Origin: Lysobacteraceae bacterium
GTDB taxonomy: Bacteria > Pseudomonadota > Gammaproteobacteria > Xanthomonadales > Xanthomonadaceae
Length of the DNA: 5,727 bases
Direction of reading: 5' to 3'
Assembly (NCBI GenBank): GCA_003505795.1
Contig: DNXT01000455.1
Coordinates: 587 to 6,313 of the forward strand
Shown here: positions 5,700-5,727 of the stretch, in pieces
How positions within the stretch are numbered: position 1 is the stretch's first letter
Layout: each line of letters begins with the position of its first letter
Position numbers and translations under genes: made by a program
The notes under the pieces: model-generated
Seen by the model: the letters and a program-made list of their open reading frames with translations, nothing else
The model's database searches: none
What the model was told of the DNA's origin: nothing

Positions 5700-5727
5700 G
5701 GGAATCGGAATCGGGAATCGGGAATCG
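5700..5727 (+). repeat. GGGAATC heptanucleotide tandem repeats
   Basis: Just after the receptor stop codon are four consecutive units: GGGAATC (5700-5706), GGAATC (5707-5712, one G short), GGGAATC (5713-5719) and GGGAATC (5720-5726). The array runs to the window edge and may continue. Such 'CGGGAATCGGGAATCG' arrays are a familiar feature of intergenic DNA in Xanthomonas relatives. No terminator can be identified for the receptor gene within the 29 bases left. Confidence 0.8.

Noticed and set aside
5700..5727. CRISPR array
   Set aside because: The units are seven bases, directly adjacent and without spacers, so this is a simple tandem repeat.

Overview
The window is very GC-rich, with strong G/C bias at third codon positions. 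It carries short dispersed repeats of kinds I associate with Xanthomonas and related Xanthomonadaceae (Gammaproteobacteria): paired hairpin repeats at the left end, a degenerate 'GTGGGAGNGNCTTCAG'-type repeat near 1912, and GGGAATC heptads at the right edge. With a TonB-dependent receptor and a lipoprotein typical of plant-associated or environmental Gram-negatives, a Xanthomonas-like source is the best guess. This is an inference from pattern, not from a database search.

Layout from left to right. Positions 1-168 hold no gene but contain two inverted copies of a hairpin-forming intergenic repeat. A multi-spanning permease of the NCS2/AzgA-like type is on the minus strand (169-1779). Next is a 225-base gap (1780-2004) with a perfect 10-bp inverted repeat and a degenerate REP-like element. 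A GNAT acetyltransferase resembling the YsnE type (2005-2484, minus) and a small DUF3574-type lipoprotein (2586-3062, minus) follow. A 215-base divergent intergenic region (3063-3277) contains the only AT-rich island in the window and a cluster of CATCCG/CGGATG half-sites, including two perfect palindromes. A complete TonB-dependent outer-membrane receptor is on the plus strand (3278-5698), and the window ends in heptanucleotide repeats.

The three minus-strand genes point the same way but are separated by gaps of 101 and 225 bases. They could share transcription from the divergent region, but they are not a tight operon and their products do not form an obvious pathway. The receptor would take an unidentified ligand across the outer membrane, using energy from TonB. 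The lipoprotein shares its upstream region and may be co-regulated with it. The permease would move a nucleobase-like or other small solute across the inner membrane.

I found no convincing new multi-gene system. The most interesting non-coding signal is the CATCCG palindrome cluster in the divergent promoter region, a candidate operator. The long reading frames antisense to the permease and receptor are best explained as by-products of GC-rich codon usage.
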